A stretch of 64,000 nt of DNA from Diospyros lotus (GCF_014633365.1 NC_068341.1:7874001-7938000); one strand, 5' to 3'. Positions 23,036 through 36,100 are shown, counted from the stretch's first letter. Numbers and translations: made by a program. Notes: generated by a model not told the origin, from the sequence alone.

Positions 23036-24141
23036 CTGGTGATCAAGTCGCTGAACCTTTCATACAACTGATTCTGATTGAGGAAAATTCCTAAATGGGT
23101 TACTTTAATAATAGTCACTCAAAGCTAGTAGGGTGAGGGATCAAGATGAAGCTGGATGGTTGGAAGCTGAAAGTAACGTGTTTCTATGACTACATTGATA
23201 TTTCCGACAACGAAACACGAGGTGCTTAGCTTACCGATTTGACCACTTATAAGCTACTAAATTAGATTATAAGTTACATAATTTTTTTTTTTCATGTGTT
23301 TGACAATATTTAAGAGTTTTTAACAGTACCAAGTTTATAAACTATTTTAACAGTATTTGAGATAAGTTGTCCTCCCTAGCTTTTTGTATTAACCAAATAA
23401 ATTATAAATTTATCCTCAAACAAAACACATATTCCCAATCTTATATTCTTATTCATCCCTCTACCCTTTTTTGTTGCCGTAGCCATGGCCAGACCCTCCT
23501 CCATGTTCGTTGCTGTTGTTCACTTCCTCCATGGCCATCATCATCGCTTTCATTTTCTTCTCCGTTCACTATATATATATATATATTTAATTTTTATATA
23601 TTTTAATGTATATTAAATTAATATATTTAATATTTTTATAAATTTTATTTATATTATTCAACAACATATTTATTTTTATTTTTTTGTCAAATTCTGATAA
23701 CTTATTAACTCTTTCAAACCAAACACATAACTATATAACTGATAGCTTAAAAATATATTTATTGAAATGCGTTATCAACTTAAATACTATCCAAACTTTT
23801 AAATTTTATATAACTTATAAGCTAAACAACTTAAAAGTTACTTTTAAAAAAGGTCAGCCAAACCGTCTAATTTGCTGAACTGGACCGAGTACTTGGTGGG
23901 TTTCTGGGCTGCCGGCAACCGGACATGGAGAGCCTGACATTTGCTAGGAATTTGAAGAACTTGGATTCGTCGCAAAATCTGGTGTTCGGAAAGCTGCCGG
24001 CGGCCATATCTGGCCTTCAGATGTTGAACGCTAGCAACAACCATTTGTTCAGTCCCAATACCGGCGGCAAAATTCACGGCGAGTGCATTTGCCGGCAATG
24101 GTTGACTTTGCGGTGCTCCGCTAACACCCTGCAAAATGTAG
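23036..24141 (+). pseudogene. Truncated, interrupted copy of the LRR gene
   Basis: Two blocks match the last third of the LRR gene at 6590-8050: 23036-23220 (counterpart of IESLDLSYNRF through IDLSDNE) and about 23865-24141 (counterpart of LLNRTEYLVGFWAAGN to the stop codon in TGCAAAATGTAG). The signal peptide, cap and most LRRs are missing. A ~644-bp insertion (23221-23864) separates the blocks, and several frameshifts and stops are present. Both copies lie on the plus strand, so this is most likely a tandem duplicate pushed 15 kb away by TE insertions. Confidence 0.9.
23221..23864. mobile_element. hAT-like MITE inside the LRR pseudogene
   Basis: Ends GGTGCTTAGCTTACC and (inverted) GGTTTGGCTGACC are similar. 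Just inside each end lies a matching TTATAAGTTA-type motif. The pattern GTTTGGC...GCTTATAAG is typical of small non-autonomous hAT elements in plants. No clean 8-bp duplication remains. Confidence 0.55.
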
Positions 24142-24602
24142 CTTAACACAAAGAAGAAGACGACACCTTGGTTCCATGAATTGAAATTTGTACCTGTGTA
24201 GTTATAGTGCTTAACCTTTCTCAAAAATAATTTAAGTTCGTATCTGTTGTATTATTAATCCATAAAGATTCTAACGTTACTTCCCCATTTTATCAAACAA
24301 ATGCAATTCACTGGCCTCAGCATCCGAGACATTAAGCTGATATGTTTCGGGGGGAAACATCATGTAACAAAGTGAAGCAATAGAAAAAGAAATTCACTTT
24401 CAAGTTCATACGCACACTGTAAATGATGAGAGTCTCACGGCAACTTCTATATATGTTTATGCATAGCGCAACCCAGGGTGCATGAATTGTACAGGCAACA
24501 AGATAATGACTAGGCAATTTTGGATTTTGTCACCCCTCAAGAACTTAAATACATACATACATACATAAACTGTTTTTGCTTCCCCATTCCACAACCCGAA
24601 CT

Positions 24603-27600
24603 TCATCTCAGGCTCATCACAGGCCATGGAGTCACTCCTGTAGCAGGCAGAGATGGCCGGATGACTGGCACCCGTTTCACCACTGAGAAAGCTTCATTGA
24701 GACGTGCAGCCCGGCTCATGAACTGAGATACCTTCTGCAGATAAGTGATCAAAACAAAAATATTACTCACCTCTGGTCATGTCCCCTGGTGAAAAAAAAA
24801 TTTCCCTTCACCTAGACGATGACTCGACTGCTGTAACCAGAAAGCAATCTTGGACCAAGACTGGTTCCTCGCATATAACATAGTCAATGCATGATAAGGC
24901 ACATTTGACACGCTGCAAGTTCTGTCAGTGAATCTCGAATACCATATCTTATTTCCACTTGCACCACAACAACCCAGACATCAAAACCTGAATACCACTA
25001 AAACTGACACCCAGGTTCCATACCAGGAAGGAATTAGGTCAAAGGTTAGAGGGTGTTTGGCTTAGCTTATTTTTTGGGTTAAGGCGAGCTCATAAGCTCT
25101 TTAACAGCTTAATATTTTTTCCTAAATGTTTGGCAAAATTGGAAGAACTTATAAACTACCCAGCTTATAAGCTCTTCCAACAATTTTTCAAGAGCTGGCA
25201 GTGAAGCTTATTTTTGGGCAGCTAATAAGCCATCCAAAAAAGGCTTTTATTGACCACGTAAAAGACCAAACCGCCCTTAAAATAAAAAATCTCCAACTAA
25301 ACTCCTGCAGCTTATAAATCTCAAAGAATGCATCAATGACTTCCTAGTTGAAACTTGTATAGTAGTCTAACGCTGGGTATTCATGCAAGAATCGGTTATG
25401 CAATATCTTGGATTCTGGATCAAAACATTGTAAGGCATAAAACAGCTTATTGTACCAGAAACTACATATTTTATAGGGTTGGCAACCAATAAGTAAACTC
25501 AGACCAAACAGTAGATATAGGAAATCTTCCATCCTACATTTTTAAATGAGGTCAAAGTTAAAGTACTTGATAACATTATAAGAAGAAGAATATCACCAAA
25601 TGGTTAGATTACAACAAGAAGAATATCACCACATCTTAATCTCCCTAGGTGGGATCAATTACATGAATTCTAACTCACTAATCCTCTGTATCCATCACCA
25701 TATCTTTTGTAAGACCATTAAATCCTATGTTGTGCCTAACAGTTATGACTAGATTTTCTTAGGTCTCCTCTTTTCCTAAAACCACTATTTTTCCATCCAC
25801 TTTTCTTAGTGGTGCATTTATTATACTTCTTTGTATGTATTCAAGCCATCTTAATCACATCTCGCACCACTCCGACCTTCACTTATAATTTTATCTTTCT
25901 TGTTGAGTAATAAAAATTAAATAGGTCAAAAAACACTAAACAAAACCATTCAAAAATTTGCAGACTATTAAAACTGTAAAATGACAAAATTGCTAGCCCT
26001 TTTTTTTACCTTCCAATATTTTGGATGAAAAATACAAATTTAGTTGAACATTAAAATCAATATATATAACTCTCATGTACTTTGGACTAAAACAACACAT
26101 GAATGAATCTGTTTAAATCTAATGTCACTTGTGTTTCATGTGCTATTTTGGCCAATGAAATATTTAAAAATTTGGTGTTGTTTGCAGATGATATTATGTT
26201 GGTGAATGAGACAAAAGAAGACGTGAATGTTAAGCTCGAGATATGGAGAAACACTTTAGAATCTGGAGGTTCTAAGTTAAGCAAATTAAAAATTGAATAC
26301 ATGGAATATAAGTCCAATAAAAATACAACTGTGTCAAACCAAGATAAGATAATTTTATATCTCTCTTAGATCAACCATCCGAAAAAAAGGGAGATTAATG
26401 AGAATGTTACCCATAAAATTGAGGTAGAATGGTTAAAATGAAAAAGTGCATCCAAAATTTTACGTGATATTTTAGATTACATTAAAGATAAAAGAAAATG
26501 TTACAAGACAAGTTATAAGACCAACTTTGTTGCACGGCACATAATTTGGGCAATAAAGCACCAACATGCATAAAATATAAGCCTAGCAAAGATCAGGATT
26601 TAACATGGATACATGGTCATATAAGAATTGATAAAATTAAAAATTAAGTTATTCATAATAAGGTTGGAGAGGCTTCTATAAAGATAAGATGTATGAGATA
26701 CGAATAAAATGGTTTGGTCATGTGAGAACAAGACCAATCGAGGCTCCTATGAATAGAATGGATCGAGTATTTAGTAAAAGAGGTAGAGAAAATCAAGAAA
26801 AAATTTGTGGGAGATATGGACCTCACAAAAGATAAGGTTGCAAATAGAAATAACCAGCAAGTTAGAATTTATTAGAGCACTACAAGGGGCTCAAGGAGTT
26901 ATTTGTGACCAATAACATTTTTACCCATAAAATATTCTTATGAAACTAAGGACTGTTACTTTTATATTCTAGATCAAAGTATAAGGGCATTATATGCTGA
27001 CTTTTGAAGTATGTGAGAACTATGTGTTTTTTTGTCCAAACCCAAGGGGTAGAAGGTAATCATATATTTTTTCTCCAAACTTAAGTTATGCTTAGTCCCA
27101 GTACTTGGGATGAATACTTGAGAAGAGAACAACAAATGGATAAAAGGTCTTCAAAATTATAAGCAACTCACCAAGGGAAAAAAGATTTTCAAACAGAGTT
27201 TCAAAGCCTAGGACATATGTTTGAAATTAAACAGTTCAACTAGTGATGATTTGAAATGATTTGAATTACAACTAGTGACCATGTCCAAACAAGATAAGAT
27301 CCTATGATCTGAACATTTTTGGCCCTTTTGCCTGCATTATACTTGGATCATTAGAATCATAAATTCTACTAAAAGCTTAATATGTTGGGAAGGCACATTT
27401 AATTCACCAGTAATGGCACAAAGCCATGTACAAGCATCTGGAAGGCATAAGGAAATGCACTGACCACATGGTGCAGATAGGCATGACTGTTAGGCCATAC
27501 GAGTAGTCCCTCATTATTCAGACATACGTTAGGGTCCATAACCCAACAACACAACCTAGACTGGTCCTAGTGCCAGACATTAGGATTGTCATTGCTACCA

Positions 27601-29471
27601 ACTCTCTTAAAAGTTAAAGTTATTAGAAAACAGGTACTAAATGTCTAACAGTAATATTGCAAAACCCAGAATAAGGTGGACAAGGGGGACAACTGCATTA
27701 AGAAGCTTGTGTGGCTGTTAACTCTCAGATAATTATGCAAGCAAGTGCATAGAGGCACGTTGAGGATCTCATACCCCCAACAAGGTGTAGTGCCAAAGGC
27801 CTGCAGCCCCTTTTTGACAAAAAGGGTTCAATCTAATATAACAGCTCAAGATGTAAAATAACTCAAAACAAGATAGCCTCGGATAACATCAGAATAATCA
27901 AAGGTATGGACCAATAAAGGTAATCTATTCCATTAAATATGTAAACACCAGATTTGTTGTGTGACAAACTTTTTTATTCCTAAAATACCCTCCAATATCT
28001 TACTTAAAAAACAAAAATTAATTATGCTAACAATATTTGCACTCATGACCTCTTTAAATTCAAACAAATTTGTGAACAATTTTACCACTACACCAAGACA
28101 TTTTATTTAGAATTTTGCCCAAAAGAATAAAAATTAAACTACAACCATCAAGCACCACCCATATTTGCACGTGCATAGCACGAACCACTCCTCCAGTAAA
28201 AATAAAATCAAAACAGAAAAAGAGGGAGGCAAAAAAGCATTAGAATAATCCAGCAGACAGCAGAACCAATCATGCCCAAGAAGAACCTTATAGATAATTA
28301 ATTATACTCATCCCTAACAAGTCATGCCAAAAACATGTTCCAATCACTAATGCATGACAATTACCTAATAAACTATACCAAGATTACAAAACATGATAAA
28401 CTATTGGATTAAAATTCAAACCTTCCACTTCATTTTGCTGTTGAGAAACTTAAGGGTAAGACAGATAAGGCATACACTTCTTTATTTACAAACTTTATCA
28501 GGTTAGCTTCTATTTTCCAAATCCTAAATCCTAAACTCGTTTAAGAAAAATTATGAATTAAATTCTCAGGACAACCTACTAACCAGATTATCTGCCAGAG
28601 CTAAATGAGGCAAGCGTAACAGCAGTTAAAACCTTAATTCAACCAAAAGCAACTACCAGACGCCTTAAAACGTAATAATCAAATGATTTAGAAACATAAC
28701 CTTATCATCCATGGTAACCTTCAGCTGCAAGCTTTGCCTCTTCCGCTTCATTTTATACAATCGGCGTCCCAAGATAATAAAGCCCATAACAGCTGCAGCC
28801 ACCGAGAAGGTCCATACTGGGTTGGCCCTGAAAGCACAATATTTCAAGAACTCAAGTGGAACCTTCCACCACGCAACAATCCTCTTATCTCCCTCGCCGC
28901 TCTTCCCTGCTCCAACGTCCACATTTTCTTGCTCCGGTAGCTCCGACTGATTTGGGGAATTTGCAGCATCACCAAGATCCATCACATCACGGTTCCCCGA
29001 GTCCCCAAATTCCGCAGAAAGTGGCCCGATTCCCCCAGAATGAGGGAGGGATTTTCCCAAATCCTCACCCTCCGCTCCAATTTTTCCAGTCTCAGTAAAA
29101 CCTAATTCGTGTTTAGGGTCAAATTCGCCAAATTTCGCACCATCGGAGTGATCGCTCCCGGAATCAGTCCAAAATTCGCACGATTCCTTCCTGGGATACG
29201 TTGCTTCAGTCCCAGGATCAATCCAACTCGGATTATCAGACTCAACCGAAGCCTCCTCGCTGGCAGCAACGCCAGTCTTGACGTACTTGCCCTGGGAATC
29301 GAGAGAGAAGTAATCGGCTCGAATCATACCTTCAGACCCACCTCCATCGATCCCCTCCAAGTCCCAAGCCCTCGCGTTGTCGACCGACTCAGACGAGTTA
29401 ACAGAGGCAGCCTCGTCGGAGCTCTGGAGCACCTCCCAATCGTCGTGAAATTCCCCGGCCTCGCCTTCCAT
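24603..29471 (-). CDS. Single-pass membrane protein, ATG8-interacting (ATI)-like; two exons
   Basis: Exon 1 is 28701-29471 (257 codons, donor AAG|GTTATG). Exon 2 is 24603-24734 (acceptor CTGCAG|AAGGTA, 43 codons plus stop), joined in phase 0, giving 300 aa. Residues 1-190 are acidic and Ser-rich, with DDWEVLQSS near the N-terminus: W-E-V-L fits an ATG8-interacting motif (W-x-x-L/I/V) preceded by acids. One transmembrane helix follows around residues 219-237 (VWTFSVAAAVMGFIILG), then the basic RRLYKMKRKRQ and a conserved C-tail containing QFMSRAARLNEAFSVVKRVP and TPWPVMSLR. The layout resembles plant ATI-type selective-autophagy receptors at the ER or plastid; this role is inferred. The exon-2 match to the expected C-terminus makes the 3966-bp intron convincing. 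That intron holds LINE and MITE debris. Confidence 0.82.
25049..25516. mobile_element. hAT-like MITE in intron
   Basis: Left end gggtgtttggcttagcttat and right end aataagtaaactcagaccaa are imperfect inverted repeats. The interior has several gcttataagctctt motifs. No clear target duplication. Confidence 0.4.
25555..25880 (-). mobile_element. LINE (RTE-type) 3' end fragment
   Basis: The minus strand, read with frameshifts, gives ...INAPLRKVDGK... and ...VRIHVIDPT*GD, the typical C-terminal end of plant RTE-class LINE polyproteins (pattern APxRR...RIHVADPTxLG). Many stops; fragment only. Confidence 0.6.
26090..26900 (+). mobile_element. LINE reverse-transcriptase remnant
   Basis: The open stretch 26103-26369 reads LVLFADDIMLVNETKEDVNV then ...LEIWRNTLES: the FADD catalytic box and following helix of a LINE reverse transcriptase. 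Decayed downstream sequence includes RWFGHVRTRPIEAPMNRMDR, the family's C-terminal region. It lies opposite in orientation to the fragment at 25555. Confidence 0.75.
27940..28197. mobile_element. Possible Helitron-like remnant
   Basis: Near the right side a short hairpin-like CGTGCATAGCACG is followed 14 bases later by CCAGT, a weak match to a Helitron hairpin plus CTAGT. Weak evidence. Confidence 0.25.
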
Positions 29472-29609
29472 CGGGAAATTGTCGGTGGACTCAGAAGATC
29501 AAAAAACGAAACGAGATGAACCGACAAAGAGACAGACAAACTGCAAACCCTAATAAAGAAAGAAAATCAGAGCATGATGACGATGGCGAGATCCTTACAC
29601 AAAGAAAAG

Positions 29610-29617
29610 AATATATA
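29610..29617 (-). promoter_or_regulatory. Putative TATA box of the ATI-like gene
   Basis: On the minus strand GTGTATATATTCT lies about 140 bp upstream of the start codon, in an otherwise GC-moderate leader. Confidence 0.5.
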
Positions 29618-29699
29618 CACAACACCCACACACAAACATGCGCACACAGAGCGAAGGGAAGAGATAGAAAGCGGTCGTTTTGTTTGGTAACCCACTCTT

Positions 29700-30180
29700 A
29701 GAGAGTCCTTTAACTTCCACATAATTTTAAATAATTTTTATTTACATATAATTTCATTTCCTCTATCTACGTATAATAAGATTTTTTTTTGTCAAATAAA
29801 TATAGAAGCTTTTAATCTTTGGCTAAATTTAAATTTATAATACTTTCTTACATACAGATGTTTTATTTTTAAAAATTATATTATTAATAAAAATTTTATA
29901 TAAATAAATTAAATATACATATATATTAGGTTCTTGGGATGATCGCTTTTGCGTGGTCCTTGGTGCTCTTGATTACGTTAGACAAAATAAATAGTAAGTT
30001 GAGTTTTTAGTCCTTGCGCAGGGCAATGATGAAACTCGCAATTCACCGGATTGACACCGATATATTACTCATTCGACTGTTCGACCTATGCCCTAAAGGC
30101 ACTATATATTATGTCCTTATTAATAGATAGCATTGAGGTGAAGTATTAAATATAATATTGACATCTGAAGTACAAAAATG
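29700..30180. other. Intergenic
   Basis: Upstream of the ATI-like gene; AT-rich, no element recognised. Confidence 0.4.
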
Positions 30181-30219
30181 GCTCGGAGGTGTTGTTTTGA
30201 CATTTTTAAACTCTTTCTC

Positions 30220-30591
30220 ATTTTGAAAATGATAGAGACGGCCCAAAATGTCTTTTAGATTGTTTCTGTAATTTGGGAAACGTTTTGGGGACGTTTCACA
30301 AATTACAGAAAATTGCAAAAAAAAACATGTTTCTCGCAATCGATAAGTTCCAATGTTCAGTCCTCTTTTTCTTTTAGTTCTTTGCATTTTTGAATCCCAA
30401 AATTCCTGCATCAAAGCTTGTTGCTCCCTTGTCGTTTCATCACTTTCGGTCATCGTTGCTTCTTCTTGCACATATTTGTGTATGAAGAAGGCAGAGAGAG
30501 AGAGAGAGAATGAGAAGATTGCTACATTGTTGGATGGATAGAAAAAAAACAAAAAAAAGCGCAAAATTGAAATAGCAAGAAAATGGATTAA
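30220..30591. repeat. Direct duplication, copy A
   Basis: About 370 bp (through ttccaatgttcagtcctctt and ttgaatcccaaaattcctgc) that recurs at 31250-31592. It includes a 49-bp near-palindrome (30263-30311; arms TTTCTGTAATTTG / CAAATTACAGAAA). On the minus strand it can be read as a short peptide with EFWDSKMQRTKRKR, not recognised. Confidence 0.85.
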
Positions 30592-31249
30592 GACTATCTC
30601 CAACCCAATCCCAAATTTGGGGTAAAACCCTCTCCAACCCACCCTCAAATCCTACCCCAAATTTGGGGTTGTGAATAGTATTACCCCAAATTTGGGGTTG
30701 CATTATTTCTTGACCCCAAATTTGGGGTAATATGTTTATTCCTATTTTGTCTCTCCCATTTTAACTATAACAAAATTTAATTCTTTTTGTATCTCATATT
30801 TATATATTTTTACATTTTTATTTACTTATTATTAGTATTAATAATATTTAAATAATATTAATAAATTATAATCAATTAATGAATAATAATTAATAAATGC
30901 ACTATTAGAAATTACTAAATAATAATTGATTAATTTAATTTTTACGTTATATGTAATAATATTTTTTTAATTTTGTCATGTTTAATGTAATGTTTTTATT
31001 AAGTGAGATAGTAAATATAATACTTTTACCTTTTAATATTATTAATAATTATTATTTTTAGTTAATTATGTAATTTTTAGGTAATAATTTAAATTGATAT
31101 ATAATAAACAAGTAAATAATTTACATTATAAAAAAATGTTTAGAAAAAAAATAAAGAAAAAAATAATAAACTATCCCTTTACCCCACCAAATTTGGGGTA
31201 AAGCTTACCCAAATTTGGCTTAAAACTAGGGTAAAGGGTTGGAGATAAC
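30592..31249. mobile_element. MITE, CCCCAAATTTGGGG family, copy 1
   Basis: Starts gactatctccaaccc and ends gggttggagat. It carries several accccaaatttggggt palindromes near both ends and an AT-rich centre. It sits exactly between the two duplication copies. No clean target duplication at the right end. Confidence 0.8.
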
Positions 31250-31592
31250 CAAAATGATAAAGATGATCTAAAATGTTTTTTGGATCGTTTCTGTAATTTA
31301 TGAAACGTTTTGAGGACGTTTTACAAATTATAAAAAATTATAAAAAAAAATATGTTTCCAGCGATCGATAAGTTCCAATGTTCAGTCTTCTTTTTCTTTT
31401 AGTTCTTTGCATTTTTGAATCCCAAAATTCTTGTATCAAAGCTTGTTACTCCCTTGTCGTTTCCTTGCTTTCGATCATTATTGCTCCTTCGTGTACATAT
31501 TTGTGTGTGAAGGAGAGAGAGAAGATTGCTCGGATAGAAAAAAAATAGAAAAGGGCGCAAAATCGAAAGAGCCAAGAAAAGGGGATTAAAGA
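31250..31592. repeat. Direct duplication, copy B
   Basis: Homologous to 30220-30591 with scattered substitutions and short deletions. It retains the inverted-repeat hairpin (31288-31335), less perfect. Confidence 0.85.
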
Positions 31593-33109
31593 TGTTGGGG
31601 CTGTTGCCTTTTTCTTTAATATAAAATATATTTACATGCAAATCTCGGTAGCCAATGAGACAACAATTCCCCTTTATCCAATTTCTTTCTTGCATGCACA
31701 ATAATGCACCTCTATCAGTCCATCTCCTCAATTGTCTTTTATTCCTTTCAATTTGATTGACAATTTTTAAAACTCCTTTGTAATTAATTAATTTATCCTT
31801 ATAATATAATACATGCATAACAATTATATATAAAATATTATATAATAATTAATTACACATTGAGAGTATTTTTCATAACATTACTTGTACATATATTATC
31901 AAAATAAAATTATATATTGAGGGAACGTTTGTTAATCAAGATATGGGATAAAAAATCTAAGATATGGGAAATATTCCAAATTTTTGTCTTTTTTAATATA
32001 TTTGTTAAATTTATCTGACCATTATTAAAAAAAATTTCACGTGACTTCTTATCTTATCTTTTACAAATAAATTTATCTGGTCCCCTCCAAATAAATTTAT
32101 CTGACATTTTATATAGATAACTATAAATTACATATATACCCTTGTATAAAAAGCTCACCTTTCCTTCACCTGCTCATCTTAATTATTTTATTTTATTTTC
32201 ATTGTTGTTCATTGTTCATATTTCTTTCATCTTCACGTTTTCACATAAACAACAGAGGAAGGTATATTCAGATCTTCTTCATCTTCTTTTATTTTATTTG
32301 TTGTTAATTTTTCTTTCATCTTCTTTTTCTGTAAATCTCCTTCTATTTCCTCCGATCGACGTCGCCTCCGCCGCAACTAACTTCTCATCCGATCGTCACC
32401 TCTACCGTAGCCTACTTCACTTGCCATCATCGTCTCCGTCGTGGCCTTTGTTCTTTTTTATTTGTTCAAATATTTCTCAAAGTGCTATTACCGGTGGTCT
32501 TCTCCGTCGCCGGTGATCTCCGCTGTAGAGTGTTGCTACCATCTTCTTTGCTCTTTGTTCAAATATTAACGGTTAATTTGCTATTTTATTTGTTCTTTGT
32601 TCAAATATTAATTGTTAATATGCTATTAACTATTAATCTCCTTGGCTGGTGAATCTTGCAATGATAGGTAAGGTAAATCTGCTATTTGTTAAATTTTGAT
32701 TCACCTTAGGATAGGTAATTAAGATTAAATGCCTTTATGAGGAATGCTAATTTTTAATGTTTTTTTTTTGCTGGTATATGAAGTGGTTTAATTACTCTAG
32801 AATCCACAATATACTTATTGGATTGCCCTCTGAATAATTGAAAAGGCACATACTTTGATGTAACACACTATTAACAATTCTGTTCGCTCAAAATGTAATG
32901 CACCGTTAACAATTCATCATATCCTAAAGTTCATGTTATTTAGATAGCTAAGATTAATTTTTATATAACATTCCCAGTCCACAATGTGACATCTTTTTTA
33001 GTATTTAATTGTTCAAGAATAATCATTTATGCGTTGAAAAATAATCTTTTTTTGCCTAGAAGTTCTTATTTACCTTTTTTTTTTTTTCTTTCATTTGTAG
33101 TCGTAATGT

Positions 33110-36100
33110 ATAATATAGATCTTGAGAAGTTTGACATTGAATGGGACTAGAACTCTTGGGACATTGATAATGATCTTGAGGGATTGATAATTGTAATATG
33201 TTGGTTGTTTAGATCTATAGCAAATGTTGTTGTAGTTGTTGCATATATAAGTATCAAAACTTAGTTTGGATGAATTTACCTCAGGTAAGGAAGAAAATTC
33301 TAGTAGAGATCTAATTTACATCAGAATTAGGTCACTAATGACATAACTGCAATATGCACCATAAGAATGGATATGAGAATTTTTAGTTTGCTACCTAATT
33401 TGTTGAGTCATGTTGGTTTAAAAGAAATTAGGTTTGTCACAATAGAAGAGATTGTGGTTATTTTTCTCAATATTTGTGTGTATTGTATGAAAAATAGCTA
33501 CCAAAACACTGATTGAACTAGATTAGGGAAAACCATTAGTAAGGTTTTCCATAAAGTTTTGTTTGCCATCTTAAAACTTTGCCCAATGATGATTGTGGAT
33601 CTTGAACCAATATCAACAAACAACTTAGAAATGCCTTGGAAGTTTTTTGAGGTAATATTTTATAGTAATTTTGAATTAGCTTTAAATTTATACATTAATC
33701 ATATATTAACGTTAAAATATTTTCATTTCATATAACATCGTTTAGGTGCACTAGATGACACCCATATTAAAATAACAATGTTTGAAGATAAAAAGACTCG
33801 TTACAAAAATAAAAAGGGGAAATTTCTACCAATATGCTTGGAGTAGTTGATAGATTTGGCAAGTTTGTATACGTTTACCTATGATAGAAATGTTCAGATA
33901 GTAGGGTTTTGAGAGATGCAATAACCAAACCTAATGGCTTCAAAGTTTCAATTGGTAAATTACATAAAAATTTATCTTTAAATTTGGCAAGTTATTAGAT
34001 ATTTAACTAATTAAATAATTTTTTAACATTTACAAGAAAATATTATTTTGTTGATTATGGCTACACAAATGTACCTAGTTTTTTGTCACCATTTAAGGGC
34101 CACCAATATCATTTAGGAACCTTCGGAAGTGGATATTCTCCTGTTAGATATGAGCCCTTAAGACTAATTCTAATAACACAAAAGAACTCGATCTTGTAAT
34201 TCTTTAAATATTATTTAAATAATAAGTTTATATTTTATTTAAATTATAAAATAGTTTAAATTAAACATATATATATATATATCATTTAATATAATAAGGA
34301 GTGGATATCATTCTTAAGTGTTAAAAATATGTGTGACGGATAATTCACAATTCATTATGTTGAACCAACTTGCTCATATTAATTAAGTTTTAATTATTAA
34401 TAAAAATATTTTTATGATATAAATATTTTCTCTTATTCAAGCGAAAATTAAATTTATTTTGAATTAAAAGAGAATTGCTTTTTAGACATGTTTTCTTGTT
34501 TTAATCATTTATGTCTCAAAAACTTATATTTGAATTTTCAAATCTTGATTTCCCATGCAAAAAGTAAATTTATTTTGAATTAAAGGTGAGACATGTTTTC
34601 TTATTATTTGAGAAAGTTTAAATATTTTTTGAATTTCAAACTTCATATTAACCATTTCTTTAGTGGCTAAAATGCTTATAAATACCCCAAAAGCTTTCAA
34701 ACGCTCCCAAGCAAAGCATCCAAGCAATCTGAGACTCTCGAATCATTATTGCCCATCCACTAAAGAGTCACAAGGCAAGAGGAGAAAAATTCTTCAAGTT
34801 TTCTACGACAAATCTGAACTTCTCTATTTGAGGTTATAAATTTATTTATTTACTTAAATATTATTGCCTTGTATAATTTGTTCTTAATTGTTTATTTGTG
34901 TTGAAGTGTGGGCAAATTATTTGTAAATATTTAAATTATTATTGAGGATTATATAGGTTTCCTAGATTCGTCAAAATCTAGGTGAATTTAGTTTCCAATA
35001 TAAGTTAGGGAGAAAACATTGGTATCGTGATTGCCTAGAACCTGTTATAATCTAGGTGTGTATCAGTTTTCATGGTGAGTTAGTGTAAAAAGCTTGGTGA
35101 AATTATTTTAGTGAAACCCAAATGGTGGTTAGAGTGGATTAGGTGTATGTGAAGACACTAAATCACTATAAATTGTGTTATGCCTCATTGTATTTATTTT
35201 TGTTATATCTTGTGGCTTACATTTATTATTAATCTCAAATATAATTTATTATATTTATCAAATATATGTTTTTCAATAAAATTATTAATCAAGAATATTT
35301 ATTAAAATTGAGAAAAATTTTAATCACTCAATTAACCCATTTCTTAAGTGGTCATACCCTAAGTAACCAACATATTATATTATAAATATGTTCCTGGTCA
35401 TAGAGTTCATAACTTGAATAATAGTAACTTGCAAATGCCAGCACATTGTCTTCCTTCTTGTTCAGCATGGGACATTGGAAGATAAGGCTGGTGAGTCTCG
35501 TGCCATTCTATATCAAATATAGAAGGAAGATGAATAGGTGCTCGTTATAGGAACGAATTCACTGAATGTGACTGTTAACATTGAATCACATGGGTTTTAT
35601 CTCACGGATCAATGATTCAATCTTAACTATGGATGTGCAACTAGTTCTTAGATTTGAGATGACATGGATATCTATGTATTGATGGATTAAGATATCAACG
35701 ATATTACATGGTTGTTTTAACCAGGAATAATGATATGTATCTATGTGCCTAGTTCAGTAATACATGAGGTATGTGTGCATCAAATATGAAATCTATCACC
35801 TCGAGATTTATGAAGAGGATATCTTATGCAATCCAGTAATCACCTAACGATGAATTCTTGGTCGAGGTAATATGACGATGGAATATGTGTTCCATAAAGG
35901 TTGTGTTATATTAGTCGAGATTGATTTTGGGTCTGATCATATAACGAGATTAAGAGATTTGACATGTTAACCGTGATTTTATATTTTTTCGAGATATAGG
36001 ATGATAGATGGATTGTAATGCATGGTATTGTAATAAAAGATTCACAATATCTGCTTCACATTAAATTGGGTAATTATGGTATATTACTAAATGTTACTCA

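Larger units (their letters stand above)
24735..28700 (-). other. Large intron of the ATI-like gene
   Basis: A 3966-bp GT-AG intron (GT at 28700/28699, AG at 24736/24735). It contains LINE fragments of both orientations, a hAT-like MITE and a possible Helitron end. The remainder (about 26900-27950 and 28200-28690) shows no recognisable element. Confidence 0.8.

Noticed and set aside
28711..29519. Plus-strand frames of 70-136 aa
   Set aside because: Antisense of the ATI-like exon 1.
30109..30648. Minus-strand 179-aa frame
   Set aside because: Spans the duplicated repeat and part of the MITE; its counterpart in copy B has stops; no homology recognised.
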